DNA of 64,000 bases from Breviolum minutum Mf 1.05b.01. Lineage: Eukaryota > Sar > Dinophyceae > Suessiales > Symbiodiniaceae. Within the stretch, counting starts at the first letter, position 1; every line of letters starts with the position of its first letter. The notes under the pieces are model-generated. The model was not told the origin of the DNA. It searched no databases and saw nothing but the letters and a program-made list of their open reading frames with translations. The stretch covers positions 226,506-290,505 of the forward strand of contig DF239137.1 of the NCBI GenBank assembly GCA_000507305.1. The letters are read 5' to 3'. Below, piece after piece: positions 11,191 to 20,155 of this stretch. The position numbers were made by a program, and so were the translations under genes.

Positions 11191-14100
11191 AGAGAGGGTT
11201 TTACCAATTCGTCGTTGGATTTCTTCACAGTCTTTCGCCAAATGTTGAATGTTCTCGTGAGAAAAACCACAGAACCTGCACTTGGGATGATCAATCAAAC
11301 CAGATTGATACAGCCGGTTTCCCGTAGGTGTCGCCCCAAGAAGCGGTGGAAGTAGAAGAGCTTCATCCAACTTCAGAACCTTTCGATGCCATGGCTTATC
11401 CCATTCCCGGCCCAGGGGGTTGAGATCAGGGTCAAGAACACCGGAGCGAGAGGTAGACAGGTCATGACGGATTGAAGTGATGGCTTGATGGTAGAGTGAT
11501 TGTCGAGAAGCCACTCTGATGAGACGACGAAGAGACCGAGATGTAAAATCCAGAAAGGATGTGACGGGAAAGTCCAAAAACTGAAGGCCAAACGGTGGAA
11601 CAAACCTGAGACCGACAACCGAACAAGCAGAACCGAAATTATCCAAAAGGCCCTTGTTAATGACTTTACTTTTGGAAGTGAGTTCAATCCACATTTTGAA
11701 AAAGGATTCATCACATCTACATCTTTTGACAATATTAACAATGGTACTACAAGCAATACCAGTGGGTGGAAAGACTTTTGTTGGATCACAGGTCAAAGCA
11801 AACAAGAGTTCAGCACTTCGCCAATGAGGCCTATCTTTCCAAAGTGCCCTGAGAATGGCTTGAGTGAAAGCCTCTGTGCACTTCCTCGGCCAAACGTTAA
11901 TTTCACTGGCATAGCAAATCATCGGCGACACTTTGATAGCAATGATTTTGGTCTTAGCTCTAAAGGAAATGGGCAAAAATCCAATATCGTCTATAAGAGC
12001 CTTGATAAGGTGAAATTTAGAGGAAGCCGGCATCACATGACCTCTAGCGTTGGCTTTGATATAACCCCCCAAAACTTGAACAAGCTCACACAATGGGATA
12101 TCAGGAAACCTGGCACGAATAAGGCTACGTGCTTTCTGTGTGGTTCCCCAAGCACAACTTTTGGTGAGATTCAAAGCTTGGCCACATAGTTCATCGAATA
12201 ATTTGGTGGCATTGATTGCGGCCACAAATTCCTCAATGTGTCTTTGTTCACTCTCAAGATAGGCATCATCAATGAAGATGTAAGAAGAAACTTTGGTGAA
12301 GCATTTCATTAGCTTCGTCCACGCACACATAAGAATGTTGATGCCAAGAACTGAAGCACAATCACCCTGTGCAATTCCATTTGAAGATTCAAGACCCGTT
12401 TTGGTTATGAAGTTCCCATATGAAATGAACCGCTGAAACCCTTGATAGAGACTTGTCCAAGCTCGAACGAACCCAGGATCCATTCCCAGTCGAATAGCGA
12501 TCAAGCCAACTAAGTCAGGAACAACGCGGTCAAAGCACTTGGACCGATCAAGCTTAATTCCAATTCTTCCCTGCCCTTGAGCTATTGCAAGTTCATTTTT
12601 GATTGCAAGATGATGAGAGATATTGGACGCTTGCCTACCTGGAACAGCACCAGTGAGGTTATCAGGGAAAGTTTTAAGTTGCCAAGGAATCGTGGTACGA
12701 AATCTAGCTCTGCTGTAAGCTAGGTACTGGGCACTAAGCAACGAAATGAGTCTTCTACTGATAGGTTGATGATTTTTGGCATCAGGTTTTGGAAGCATCA
12801 CCAATCTAGCACACTTAAAGATCTTGGGGACCTCAAATTGACCACTTTCAATGCCGTTCCACAATTGAGCCCATGGACGAAATGCAGTGGCTGGGAGAGC
12901 ATGAAGCTCATCAGTTCTCCATCCATCCATTCCAGGACTAGCACTAACCTTGCGTTGCTGTGAAGCATTCTTAAGTTCAATTTCAGTGATTGGTTGCATC
13001 TGACAACGATGAGGATTATTGCCAAGCAAAGGACCAACCACATTGAAGAAAGGTTCACTTGGAAAGCTAGAACGATTGGCACTAAAGACTTCGTCCCATT
13101 GGTCACAAGCAAATCTCAAAGCGTCATTGGGATTGTAGATCGGTTTGCCTTCCAGATCACAAATGGACGTGAACACAGGCATGTTATGTCTCATCTTAAG
13201 GTAAGTGAAAACATCTTTGTTGGTAGTCGCAGCAGAATGTTGCATCCTTTTCTTCCATCCTTGAATTCTTGAATGGCGAATGGACTCTTCGAATTCTTTT
13301 CCAACACGTGCTTGCAATTTGGGTCGAATGCGAGTTGGATTCATTACGCTAAGCTGCTTGACCATATCATCAATCCTCCTAAGAGTCTTATCAAGGAGAT
13401 TCAGGGCCTTAGAAGGTGCATCTTGCGAAAAACCCTGAAGGCATTTGGAATTTCCAAGGGTGATCTCAGGAATACTTCCTCTCTGTCTGGTACCATGTTT
13501 CCATGTGGCACCAGCATTGGTCAAGATTTCAACACAAAAGTCATTGGCCAAGGACACCAAGGTTTCCTCATCTGTGGCAAATTGACATGGAGTTTTATAT
13601 TTTTGTTCTGAGAGTTGTTCAGCAATGCTTTCTCTATCTTCAGTCCTGCAGAGTTTAGAAAGATCGAGCTTGGCATGCGGGATCCATTTAAATCCAAGTC
13701 GGCTATGATCAGGGAAGTTGAAATTAAGTTTGATCACAGCATGTTGTAAACCACAAGAATAGTCAACCTCAGTGGTATCCAAGAAGTTATACGCAGCATG
13801 GTTGACCAGAATGGCATCAATAGAGGTTTTTGGGATATCATCATTGGACCATTCTCGAGTTCTACAAAAAGTAGAAGGTCTGTCCATTTCATCACCACTT
13901 TGAGAAAGAAAAGGGTCAAAGAAGATCCCACGAGCAATGGCTTCCCTAATAGATGAGTACGAATGGGGGACTGCTTGAAGGCCACCACAGATCGCAATCG
14001 GTATATTTCCGAATTGGGCCACAAGTTCAAATATCTGTCTGAGAATGTTGTCATTTGCAACATGCTTTACCGGGTCAGATTGAGCACCGGAAAAACAGTA

Positions 14101-15369
14101 CACATTGGCAATCAAAATCGAATGAGAGGAATTGATTGAAGCCCAAGCGAAAACGACCCGATTAGTTGCAATCAAAGAATGAAAGTGCTTAGATGCATCT
14201 TCTTTGCCCTCAAGAATACGAGAAGTACAAGGAGTAGTGACAATGGCAACCCCGCCCCATTCACATTGTCCATTGGAATTAAACTTCATAGGCGGACCCC
14301 AGTGGATTTCTTTATCACTAGCATCAGCTTTAAAGGAAAGTTCACGTTGATTAGCACGAGTATGTCTTGTTTCCTGGATGGAAATCACATTGGCATCAAT
14401 GTTAAGGAAATGGTGGTGCTTCTCAAGAGATCCAACATTGACAGAGGCCAGAGTCCAAGGACCCTCACCTTCGTAGCCAAACGTGCAATCAAACTGGTTC
14501 CTACAAGTGAAGTGCTGACAAAAGAACATCTGAGGATTGAAAGATTCCAAAGGCACATCATTTTGCTGGGCATAGCTCCAAGGAAAGGGAGCTCCAGGGT
14601 AAGGAGCAAAGGCTTCTCCTGTTGTGAATGTCAAAAACATCGCAATCCTAAAGCACCAAGTGAAAGCTGCTCTGCTTGGCTCTCTTGCACAACTGATGTG
14701 CTTGCGATGCAAAATCCCTACGACCACATGAACATACTTGCGATGCAAAATCCCTACGGACACATGAACACACTTGCGATGCAAAATCCCTGCGGCCACA
14801 CGAAACAAGTTGAAATCGACGGTGTTTAAGCAACGATTGGCTGCTTGATTCAAAAACGACACAGAGCTTCCAAACCAACTGTGAGAGCAATCAGTCAGAA
14901 GCTGCCGGAAAGTGAAGGAGCAAGTGTAAAGGCATCTGGGATCACAGTAACAGCGGTCGTACAGACATGTCCTTCCCCCAGAACCCAAACACAATTTCCT
15001 AGCACTTTCCCAACTCAATGCATCTACTCCAAAACTGATCAAAGCAAATGACACTGACACCCCAAGGAACGAAGAGCTCATCAGAGAGCTAAACCACTCA
15101 AAATAGTCAAGATTGCATCGCTTATGGATACAGAAAAACTTCCAAGCAGAAAACCACTGAAGGCCAAATGCCAGGTTCCACAAAAAGGCTGGTTGAAAAG
15201 CCCACTGACTTATGCTTGCAAAATTGCATAACGTCAAAAACAACGAAAGGAGAAAAATGACCCCTGTCATACTCCTAGATGCATTCTCACAACCGAAAGA
15301 CCTGCACTCACACAAACTGGTTGGTTCACAGGCATGTGTACACAGGAACACGATTGCAAGACTACCCAA
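11026..15369 (-). CDS. LINE ORF2: endonuclease plus reverse transcriptase plus CCHC motif
   Basis: This is a 1,447-residue open frame (15369 is a TTG; the frame is open back to the TGA at 15409). Residues 1-290 are Cys-rich and hydrophobic and include three 36-bp repeats. About 300-550 is an APE-like endonuclease: VNVGSL with the conserved Asn, IQETRH with the catalytic Glu, a degenerate CGGLQ where GDFN is expected, TSIDAIL, and a terminal His. About 800-1100 is the reverse transcriptase: KLDRSKCFDRV (motif A), NGIAQGD (motif B), FIDDAY (motif C, the YxDD equivalent) and LNLTKSCAWG. Near 1363-1381 there is a Cys-x2-Cys-x8-His-x4-Cys motif typical of LINE C termini. The authentic frame leaves this ORF near 11190 and passes into the RNase H frame. 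Confidence 0.9.
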   Translation of the reverse strand: MGSLAIVFLCTHACEPTSLCECRSFGCENASRSMTGVIFLLSLFLTLCNFASISQWAFQPAFLWNLAFGLQWFSAWKFFCIHKRCNLDYFEWFSSLMSSSFLGVSVSFALISFGVDALSWESARKLCLGSGGRTCLYDRCYCDPRCLYTCSFTFRQLLTDCSHSWFGSSVSFLNQAANRCLNTVDFNLFRVAAGILHRKCVHVSVGILHRKYVHVVVGILHRKHISCAREPSRAAFTWCFRIAMFLTFTTGEAFAPYPGAPFPWSYAQQNDVPLESFNPQMFFCQHFTCRNQFDCTFGYEGEGPWTLASVNVGSLEKHHHFLNIDANVISIQETRHTRANQRELSFKADASDKEIHWGPPMKFNSNGQCEWGGVAIVTTPCTSRILEGKEDASKHFHSLIATNRVVFAWASINSSHSILIANVYCFSGAQSDPVKHVANDNILRQIFELVAQFGNIPIAICGGLQAVPHSYSSIREAIARGIFFDPFLSQSGDEMDRPSTFCRTREWSNDDIPKTSIDAILVNHAAYNFLDTTEVDYSCGLQHAVIKLNFNFPDHSRLGFKWIPHAKLDLSKLCRTEDRESIAEQLSEQKYKTPCQFATDEETLVSLANDFCVEILTNAGATWKHGTRQRGSIPEITLGNSKCLQGFSQDAPSKALNLLDKTLRRIDDMVKQLSVMNPTRIRPKLQARVGKEFEESIRHSRIQGWKKRMQHSAATTNKDVFTYLKMRHNMPVFTSICDLEGKPIYNPNDALRFACDQWDEVFSANRSSFPSEPFFNVVGPLLGNNPHRCQMQPITEIELKNASQQRKVSASPGMDGWRTDELHALPATAFRPWAQLWNGIESGQFEVPKIFKCARLVMLPKPDAKNHQPISRRLISLLSAQYLAYSRARFRTTIPWQLKTFPDNLTGAVPGRQASNISHHLAIKNELAIAQGQGRIGIKLDRSKCFDRVVPDLVGLIAIRLGMDPGFVRAWTSLYQGFQRFISYGNFITKTGLESSNGIAQGDCASVLGINILMCAWTKLMKCFTKVSSYIFIDDAYLESEQRHIEEFVAAINATKLFDELCGQALNLTKSCAWGTTQKARSLIRARFPDIPLCELVQVLGGYIKANARGHVMPASSKFHLIKALIDDIGFLPISFRAKTKIIAIKVSPMICYASEINVWPRKCTEAFTQAILRALWKDRPHWRSAELLFALTCDPTKVFPPTGIACSTIVNIVKRCRCDESFFKMWIELTSKSKVINKGLLDNFGSACSVVGLRFVPPFGLQFLDFPVTSFLDFTSRSLRRLIRVASRQSLYHQAITSIRHDLSTSRSGVLDPDLNPLGREWDKPWHRKVLKLDEALLLPPLLGATPTGNRLYQSGLIDHPKCRFCGFSHENIQHLAKDCEEIQRRIGKTLSPLDDHNLIGTPTAFTKFLCTSYMLCRTILGQLCLLLFLMSIRLFGQMDLLLMHL
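14701..14808. repeat. Three 36-bp tandem repeats inside ORF2
   Basis: Units start at 14701, 14737 and 14773, each beginning CTTGCGATGCAAAATCCCT. Being a multiple of 3, they keep the frame and encode three copies of a GILHRK-containing peptide just upstream of the endonuclease domain. Confidence 0.85.
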
Positions 15370-15408
15370 ACAAAATTGTAAAGGCCCAAAGCCAAGCCAC
15401 TGCGATAG

Positions 15409-16620
15409 TCAAGATGTTTTCTGATTCTTGGGGGGTGGCGTTTCATTGGTAGGATCCCGCACCCTTGTGGTTGTCACTGCCGCCAAAACTTTTCTCAACT
15501 GATCCGAGATGTCATCATAATGCCTGTCAACCTTGTTGGAGAGATTGACTTGCTGTGTCTCAAGTCCAGCAACTTTCCCCTCCAAAGCTTGCAGTCGATT
15601 TTCCGTTGAATGATTGGCTGGTGCTTGGCGAAACTGAATGGTCTCAGGCTTCCACGAATTCTTGGCCCTGGGACCTTTCTGTTGGGCACTCTGCTTCTTG
15701 AGCGTTTTCTTGGGTTTATTATTTTCCTGTCTGGTGAGCAGGATTTCATGGGGAATGCCTCCAACTTCAACGACAAATTGGCATGTTTTTGGCTCTTCCT
15801 GAAACCCCAACACCCACGTGAGGAGTCCTGCAAGCTTGAACGATCTCAATGGTACCGGAGCCAATTTGGTAGCTTGATGCACTGCTTCAATCACCGAGCT
15901 GTGCGACATGTCAAAGCTAAACCCCTGTGCCAAGAAGAAATGGTTCACAACAATTCCTCTGTTGAGATCTGTGAACCTGATGTCATCTTGCATAACGGAT
16001 GCACGAGCTTGCCCGATCTTTGAATTGGCACATCTGATTGCAATTCCTTTCGGTGTGAGAGCCAAGCCAAAGAAAATGTCTTGCCCAAGTGCATCACCCA
16101 ACGACAAGGCTTGCCTGACTTCTTGATGGTTCGTCTGCCAAAACCTCTGAAGAACAGAATGATCCGTGGATTCCCCATTGTGGATAAACTGCCTCGCAAA
16201 GACATCCTTGAGTCCAGAAGAAGTCAACAGGGTCTTGCGGACAGCGTCCGGGACTTTCATCAATGCTTGGTGGATGGTATGATCATCTGACTTGACAGTG
16301 CGATAGGAGTAAATGGAAATCTCCTTGATTGGAACTTGCAACGACGCAACATGTTTTCTGAAAAATTCCAATGGATGTTCCTTGATCTGCTCAAGAGTCT
16401 GAGGGTTTGCAACACCTGAATGCAGTTCAACGACGAGTTCCGCAAAATTTGAAGTGGCTACCGATGCTGCTTTGGGATGATCAGTCATCTTGAACTCAAA
16501 ATCTCCATGAAGTGCAAGGGGAATCACAATTCGCTTGTATTGTTTTCCAGAAGGTTCTTGTACCACAATCTGTTGAGGTTGAAGAAGGTTGTTTGCAAAT
16601 GGCTCATCATACTTGGCTCC
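15409..16620 (-). CDS. Gag-like ORF1 protein with C-terminal coiled coil
   Basis: The frame is open from about 16620; 16566 is an alternative (GTG) start of 385 residues, used for the residue numbers here. The C-terminal part is a Lys/Gln-rich basic region (about 280-305) followed by a heptad-like coiled coil (about 318-365). This resembles the oligomerising region of LINE ORF1 proteins, which coat element RNA. No zinc knuckle is seen. It ends in a TGA at 15409-15411; the next frame continues in the same phase with no other stop, so ORF1 and ORF2 are divided only by this codon. That could be a natural boundary, a read-through site, or a mutation in this copy. Confidence 0.65.
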   Translation of the reverse strand, partial: GAKYDEPFANNLLQPQQIVVQEPSGKQYKRIVIPLALHGDFEFKMTDHPKAASVATSNFAELVVELHSGVANPQTLEQIKEHPLEFFRKHVASLQVPIKEISIYSYRTVKSDDHTIHQALMKVPDAVRKTLLTSSGLKDVFARQFIHNGESTDHSVLQRFWQTNHQEVRQALSLGDALGQDIFFGLALTPKGIAIRCANSKIGQARASVMQDDIRFTDLNRGIVVNHFFLAQGFSFDMSHSSVIEAVHQATKLAPVPLRSFKLAGLLTWVLGFQEEPKTCQFVVEVGGIPHEILLTRQENNKPKKTLKKQSAQQKGPRAKNSWKPETIQFRQAPANHSTENRLQALEGKVAGLETQQVNLSNKVDRHYDDISDQLRKVLAAVTTTRVRDPTNETPPPKNQKTS

Positions 16621-16867
16621 CTTCTTTCAAACCAGGTAACAACAGCAGGGTGGGCTTAACTGGTTGGAATTGGAGATGCTGACTGATTGCATGTTTGGTA
16701 GCAAATGCCACACCTCCAACCTGTGGTCCCAACTGCAACACTTTCACTTGCGATATCCTATCGCCACCCTTGACAAACCATTGGTGGTTGGGTGGAAGTT
16801 CGAGTTGGTCCCATCTTGCAGATCCACCCATAGCATTTGACCCAGCAGCTGAATTGGCTTTTTGAAA
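16607..16867 (-). pseudogene. Short frame-shifted linking segment of the retroelement
   Basis: The frame is open from just after a TGA ending at 16871, through an ATG at 16831, to a stop at 16607. It joins the spacer segment to the gag-like frame. At its 3' end the next frame takes over within about 15 bases (around 16620-16630), which fits a one-base insertion. No domain recognised. Confidence 0.55.
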
Positions 16868-16872
16868 TTTGC

Positions 16873-17484
16873 CTATGGATCAGTCATCAGGACATCTGCT
16901 TGCTGTTTTCCACCTCCTTTACCTCCTCCCCCTTTCAAAGGAAAAGCTCGAAGTCGGACATGGGGAGAGGGAAGCGACTCAATCCTATCATCCAAATGTA
17001 CGCTTTTGCCATTTGATTCTGGGACTAAGTGACGAATGAGTTGATCGGCAAAGGCCGCTGCTTTCAATGCTTCACGAATGCTTTGGGAATGGAAAGTAGG
17101 CACAAAAGTTGTATTTCCACTCAAGTTCACAATCTCAAGTATGGCATGTTGATCAGGCGGAGTTTTGCGCTTTAAAGGATTTCCTACCACAATCTCGAAG
17201 CATGAAAGGAATGCAAGAGGAGTATCAGGGTCAACGTCCTTCCCATCAACAGTTGTTTTGAATCCAGGCTGAACTTCAGGGTCAACTATGCAAACAGCTG
17301 CACGAATAGTCCTCTGATCAAACATTTCAACCTCAATGGTTTCCCCTTTGGGAGTGGAAATCTTAAGTGGTACCAGGAAGTTGAAATCATCAAGTTGACC
17401 CTTTGCATCTTGGGATTCATCAGGGATTGTTGCGGCAATTCCCACAGGTGCAGTCCAGGCTAATGTCGGTGAGGTGATGTTCAC
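16873..17484 (-). pseudogene. Retroelement spacer segment, unknown function (basic Gly/Lys-rich C terminus)
   Basis: This 203-residue frame continues the element after a single-base-type frame break near 17480. It contains an acidic N-terminal part and ends in an Arg-rich stretch followed by a glycine/lysine run (GGGGKGGGK), then a stop at a further frame break near 16869. The basic tail could bind nucleic acid, but that is inference. I recognise no domain. Coding character is supported by the smooth continuation from the upstream and into the downstream frame. Confidence 0.6.
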
Positions 17485-17536
17485 GAAATCTCAAATGTTA
17501 CAGCAGGCAACATCGGAACAAAGGCCAATTGAACGG

Positions 17537-18567
17537 TCAGTGGAATACTGGAATACTTTCGATGTGCATATCATAGTGAATCACACGCTTAGAGTCCACC
17601 ACTTGAAAAGCCCAAACCTTTTTCAGAAATTCTGGGATTCCAATCCTACCCATGACTGTGCAAGCAAGCTCTCCCTGAAAGACCTGAACGAAAGAGCGAC
17701 TCCCATCCGGCCACAAAAATGTCCAAAATTGAAGATTGTCCGCAGGATTGCAGTTCATTCTTTCAATAGGACCTAGCATTACAAAGTCGTCTGGCCCAAT
17801 GAGAACACACAAGTCTTCATCAACTGGGACGAATATTGCTGTCTTGGCCGTCATTCTGTCTTCCCAGAGTCTCAAAACAGTTGCAACTATGGAGATCGGT
17901 GCACTAACGATTCCAGCTAGGTTTACCATGCTCAGGATGGCGATTGCAGCATGGGGTGTAGCAATGGCATTTCCTAAGAAGCCAAAGGCTTCAGGCACAT
18001 CTCTAGGCAAGAAAAGGGTGGCAGTGCAACCCAGCAACGAAGCCCATCTTGGAGGATCAAAGAAACAAAAGGTGCCATTACTTTTGACTCTGAGCTCTGC
18101 GAAAATTCCCGAATATCTAATATGTTGCCTCGCCAGAAGATGTTGGGATGTATAGCTGGAAACTAAAGTGGCAAGTTGATCAGATGGCGAAGGACATCTG
18201 GTTTTCAAAATCTGTGCAGGCTCATCCCCAACACTGTGTCTGCCACGTTTGGATTTTGAGAGAAATTCCTTGGCTGCATAAATGGGAAGGAGATCCTCAC
18301 CAATATGCAACTGCTCCTCAATGGAAGGATGCAAGGCAAAATCATAAACTGTGTCATTCCAACTTGGTTTCTCAAACATGGTGAAAGAGAGAATGCCTAT
18401 GGAGCACCTAGGATTAATGTCATGACGAATCATCACTGCCAGCCATCTTTCTCTTTGACCTGCTGAAATTGATCCTAGTTCATGAGATTGCTGCCAGTGA
18501 ATAACGAATCCAGCCCATTTGAAAAATCTAATCACCAAAGCCGCATGACTGTGCCTATGGAATCCAG
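17537..18567 (-). pseudogene. C5 methyltransferase, C-terminal part (motifs VIII-X), plus unknown extension
   Basis: The methyltransferase continues here in a shifted frame, starting at the 5-bp duplication. An open frame begins near 18580. Counting from a TTG at 18538, QRERW (residues 28-32) matches motif VIII. PPRWASLLG (162-170) followed by LGNAIATPHAAIA (188-200) matches motifs IX and X. The stretch between VIII and IX (about 130 residues) would contain the target-recognition domain. The last ~130 residues after motif X are not recognised. The frame is broken at its 3' end by an 8-bp tandem duplication, TGGAATAC twice on the plus strand at 17541-17556. Skipping one copy continues into a plausible frame for about 60 bases. 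Confidence 0.8.
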
Positions 18568-19458
18568 CTACACTACATTCTCAAGGGCAATCGCAATAGG
18601 TTGAAGTAGGCGAATCTTTTGGGCAGCTTGGATTACTGCTTTTCCTTCAGGTTGATCAATTCCTTGTTTCTTTCCTCCTGTTGAAAAGGGTTGACAAGGG
18701 AAACTGATGGTCACAAGTAAATTTATACCCCCAGAAATAAACCGCATCCAAAATGGATCATCCACCGTGCAATTCGCAATCACATTACGGCCCACACAGT
18801 CATTATGCCCTCCAGGGTAAACCAATTGGTATCCAAAAGATTTTTCAGCAAGATAACAAGCCCGAAAGTCAGCATCAACACACACCGTGCTACTATGACT
18901 AGGGATGTGGCCATGAGAAGCTAACCAGGTGTGAGCCTGTGACCAACCCCCAAATCCACCCGAAAAGAGATGCACGAAATTAGTACATCCTTCCTGACGA
19001 AATTCACCAATTGGCCAAATGTCTTGGGGCTTTCTAATGGTAGCGATTGGGGCTTCATCATCAAAAGACAAATCAGCCACACAACCAAACTGGCAACCTC
19101 TGGAAATGTGCCACAGCGGTGGCTCATGCAGTTTGACTTGGATATTACCACCCCTTTGTGGTTCACGACAGGCAGCATGAAGGTCAATGGGAAGCCCACG
19201 GTCAAGCAAGAAACATTCAAATGCTGGACTCCAGACTGAGGTTGACTCAAGATGGATGACAGCAAAGCCAGACCACTGAGCCGGATGCACAGAATGGACG
19301 ACACGAGCAGATTCAACAGTATTTTGAAGGAATTGCAAAGTCTGAGAAGACAAAGAAGCAAATCCACCGAGCAGAGACATAGGAACCCACAAGCACAGAC
19401 AAAGAAAGCACTGAAGCGAAATCCACAGGCAGACACGGGTGGAGTATGGAGACTCCAA
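18568..19458 (-). pseudogene. C5 cytosine-DNA methyltransferase, N-terminal part (motifs I-VI), frameshifted
   Basis: This 296-residue frame holds the first half of a C5 cytosine methyltransferase. Counting from 19458, motif I is FVHLFSGGFGG (residues 161-171), the SAM-binding loop. DAD at 195-197 fits motif II. PCQPFS at 254-259 is motif IV with the catalytic Cys255. LEN at 292-294 is motif VI. The frame is open to the element's 5' end; 19458 is a TTG, and the first in-frame ATG is at 19380, so the true start is uncertain. It stops just after motif VI because CTACA is tandemly duplicated on the plus strand at 18568-18577. The remaining motifs follow at once in another frame. If intact it would transfer methyl groups to cytosine C5 in nuclear DNA. 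The first ~150 residues are hydrophobic or unrecognised. Confidence 0.85.
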
Positions 19459-19537
19459 TGGACGAGTGACCCTGAAAAAGTGACCACCCCCTGGGCCCCG
19501 GAACCCTGGGCTGAGCTTGCTTTGGGCAAGAACAGCT

Positions 19538-19587
19538 AAATGAACAGATTATTATTTCACTGTTAGTGGGTGGGGGATACCCCCAAT
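19538..19587. repeat. Right half of the split foldback/MITE, with second target-site copy
   Basis: AAATGAACAGATTATT at 19538-19553 repeats 9885-9900 exactly. Positions 19558-19587 are the inverted partner of 9823-9852, and the outermost part (GGGGGATACCCCC) is itself palindromic. A (TA)n run follows to about 19602. Confidence 0.8.
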
Positions 19588-20155
19588 ATATATATATATA
19601 TTATGCATTTGTATTATCTTCCAAAACTTAACCATGTCATAGAGATGTCTAGCAGTCTAGCAAACCGAATTTTTAAGAAAAGCGGCAAGCGTCAAAATGA
19701 ATGATTCCTTTCAAAAATTGAAGGGATATTCTGCAGGTTGCACATAATATGCGGATTGTGTATATACGTAAGTGTACCTGGTGCACCTCTGCTGGGATTT
19801 TCTCCACACCAAATCATACCAAAAACCCATTGGAATTAGAATGATGTGCAGCCACAATGCTTGCACGGTGGCTGCGACGCAGAAGGTGCACACAGCAAGA
19901 CAGGCAAACAATGCTGAAGGGAATCAGGGGCATCACATCGCGCAAGTGGACCACGCAAACCTGGGCAAACATTTGCCCCAAAATCGATAAAACATGATAA
20001 AACCACACAGGTAGTCTTGTCTCACAGGCGTCGGGGAAACCCACTTCGCCTTGCTAAATGTCCTGACACCACTCCGCTTGACTTGCAAGAACTGCGTCAA
20101 GAGCTTTGTCGGGCAGTTTATCCAGTTTTGAACGATAGATATTATACGAGTATAC

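Larger units (their letters stand above)
9901..19537 (-). mobile_element. Full-length LINE-like retroelement carrying a C5 DNA methyltransferase
   Basis: The body between the two copies of a 16-bp target-site duplication is 9,637 bp and reads on the minus strand. Sense order is: C5 cytosine methyltransferase, a spacer region, a gag-like protein with a coiled coil, an endonuclease/reverse transcriptase with a CCHC motif, and RNase H. No LTRs, integrase or tyrosine recombinase are seen, and there is no 3' poly(A), so a non-LTR element is favoured. I recall that retrotransposons encoding DNA methyltransferases were reported in Symbiodinium and charophytes (de Mendoza and colleagues, 2018), where self-methylation of new copies was proposed. 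Both ends are preserved, so this is not the usual 5'-truncated copy, but several short indels have broken the reading frames. Confidence 0.85.

Noticed and set aside
11500-12189. Long plus-strand frame of 229 codons
   Set aside because: It lies antisense to the reverse transcriptase region and shows no domain; likewise 14179-14829 plus opposite the endonuclease.
18921-19529. 202-codon minus frame overlapping the methyltransferase
   Set aside because: It is a different frame of the same DNA. The methyltransferase motifs are in the other frame.
9823-19587. DIRS-like or Tc-type DNA transposon suggested by the inverted repeats around the retroelement
   Set aside because: No tyrosine recombinase or transposase is present, and the 16-bp direct repeat inside the inverted repeats fits insertion of a LINE into a MITE better.
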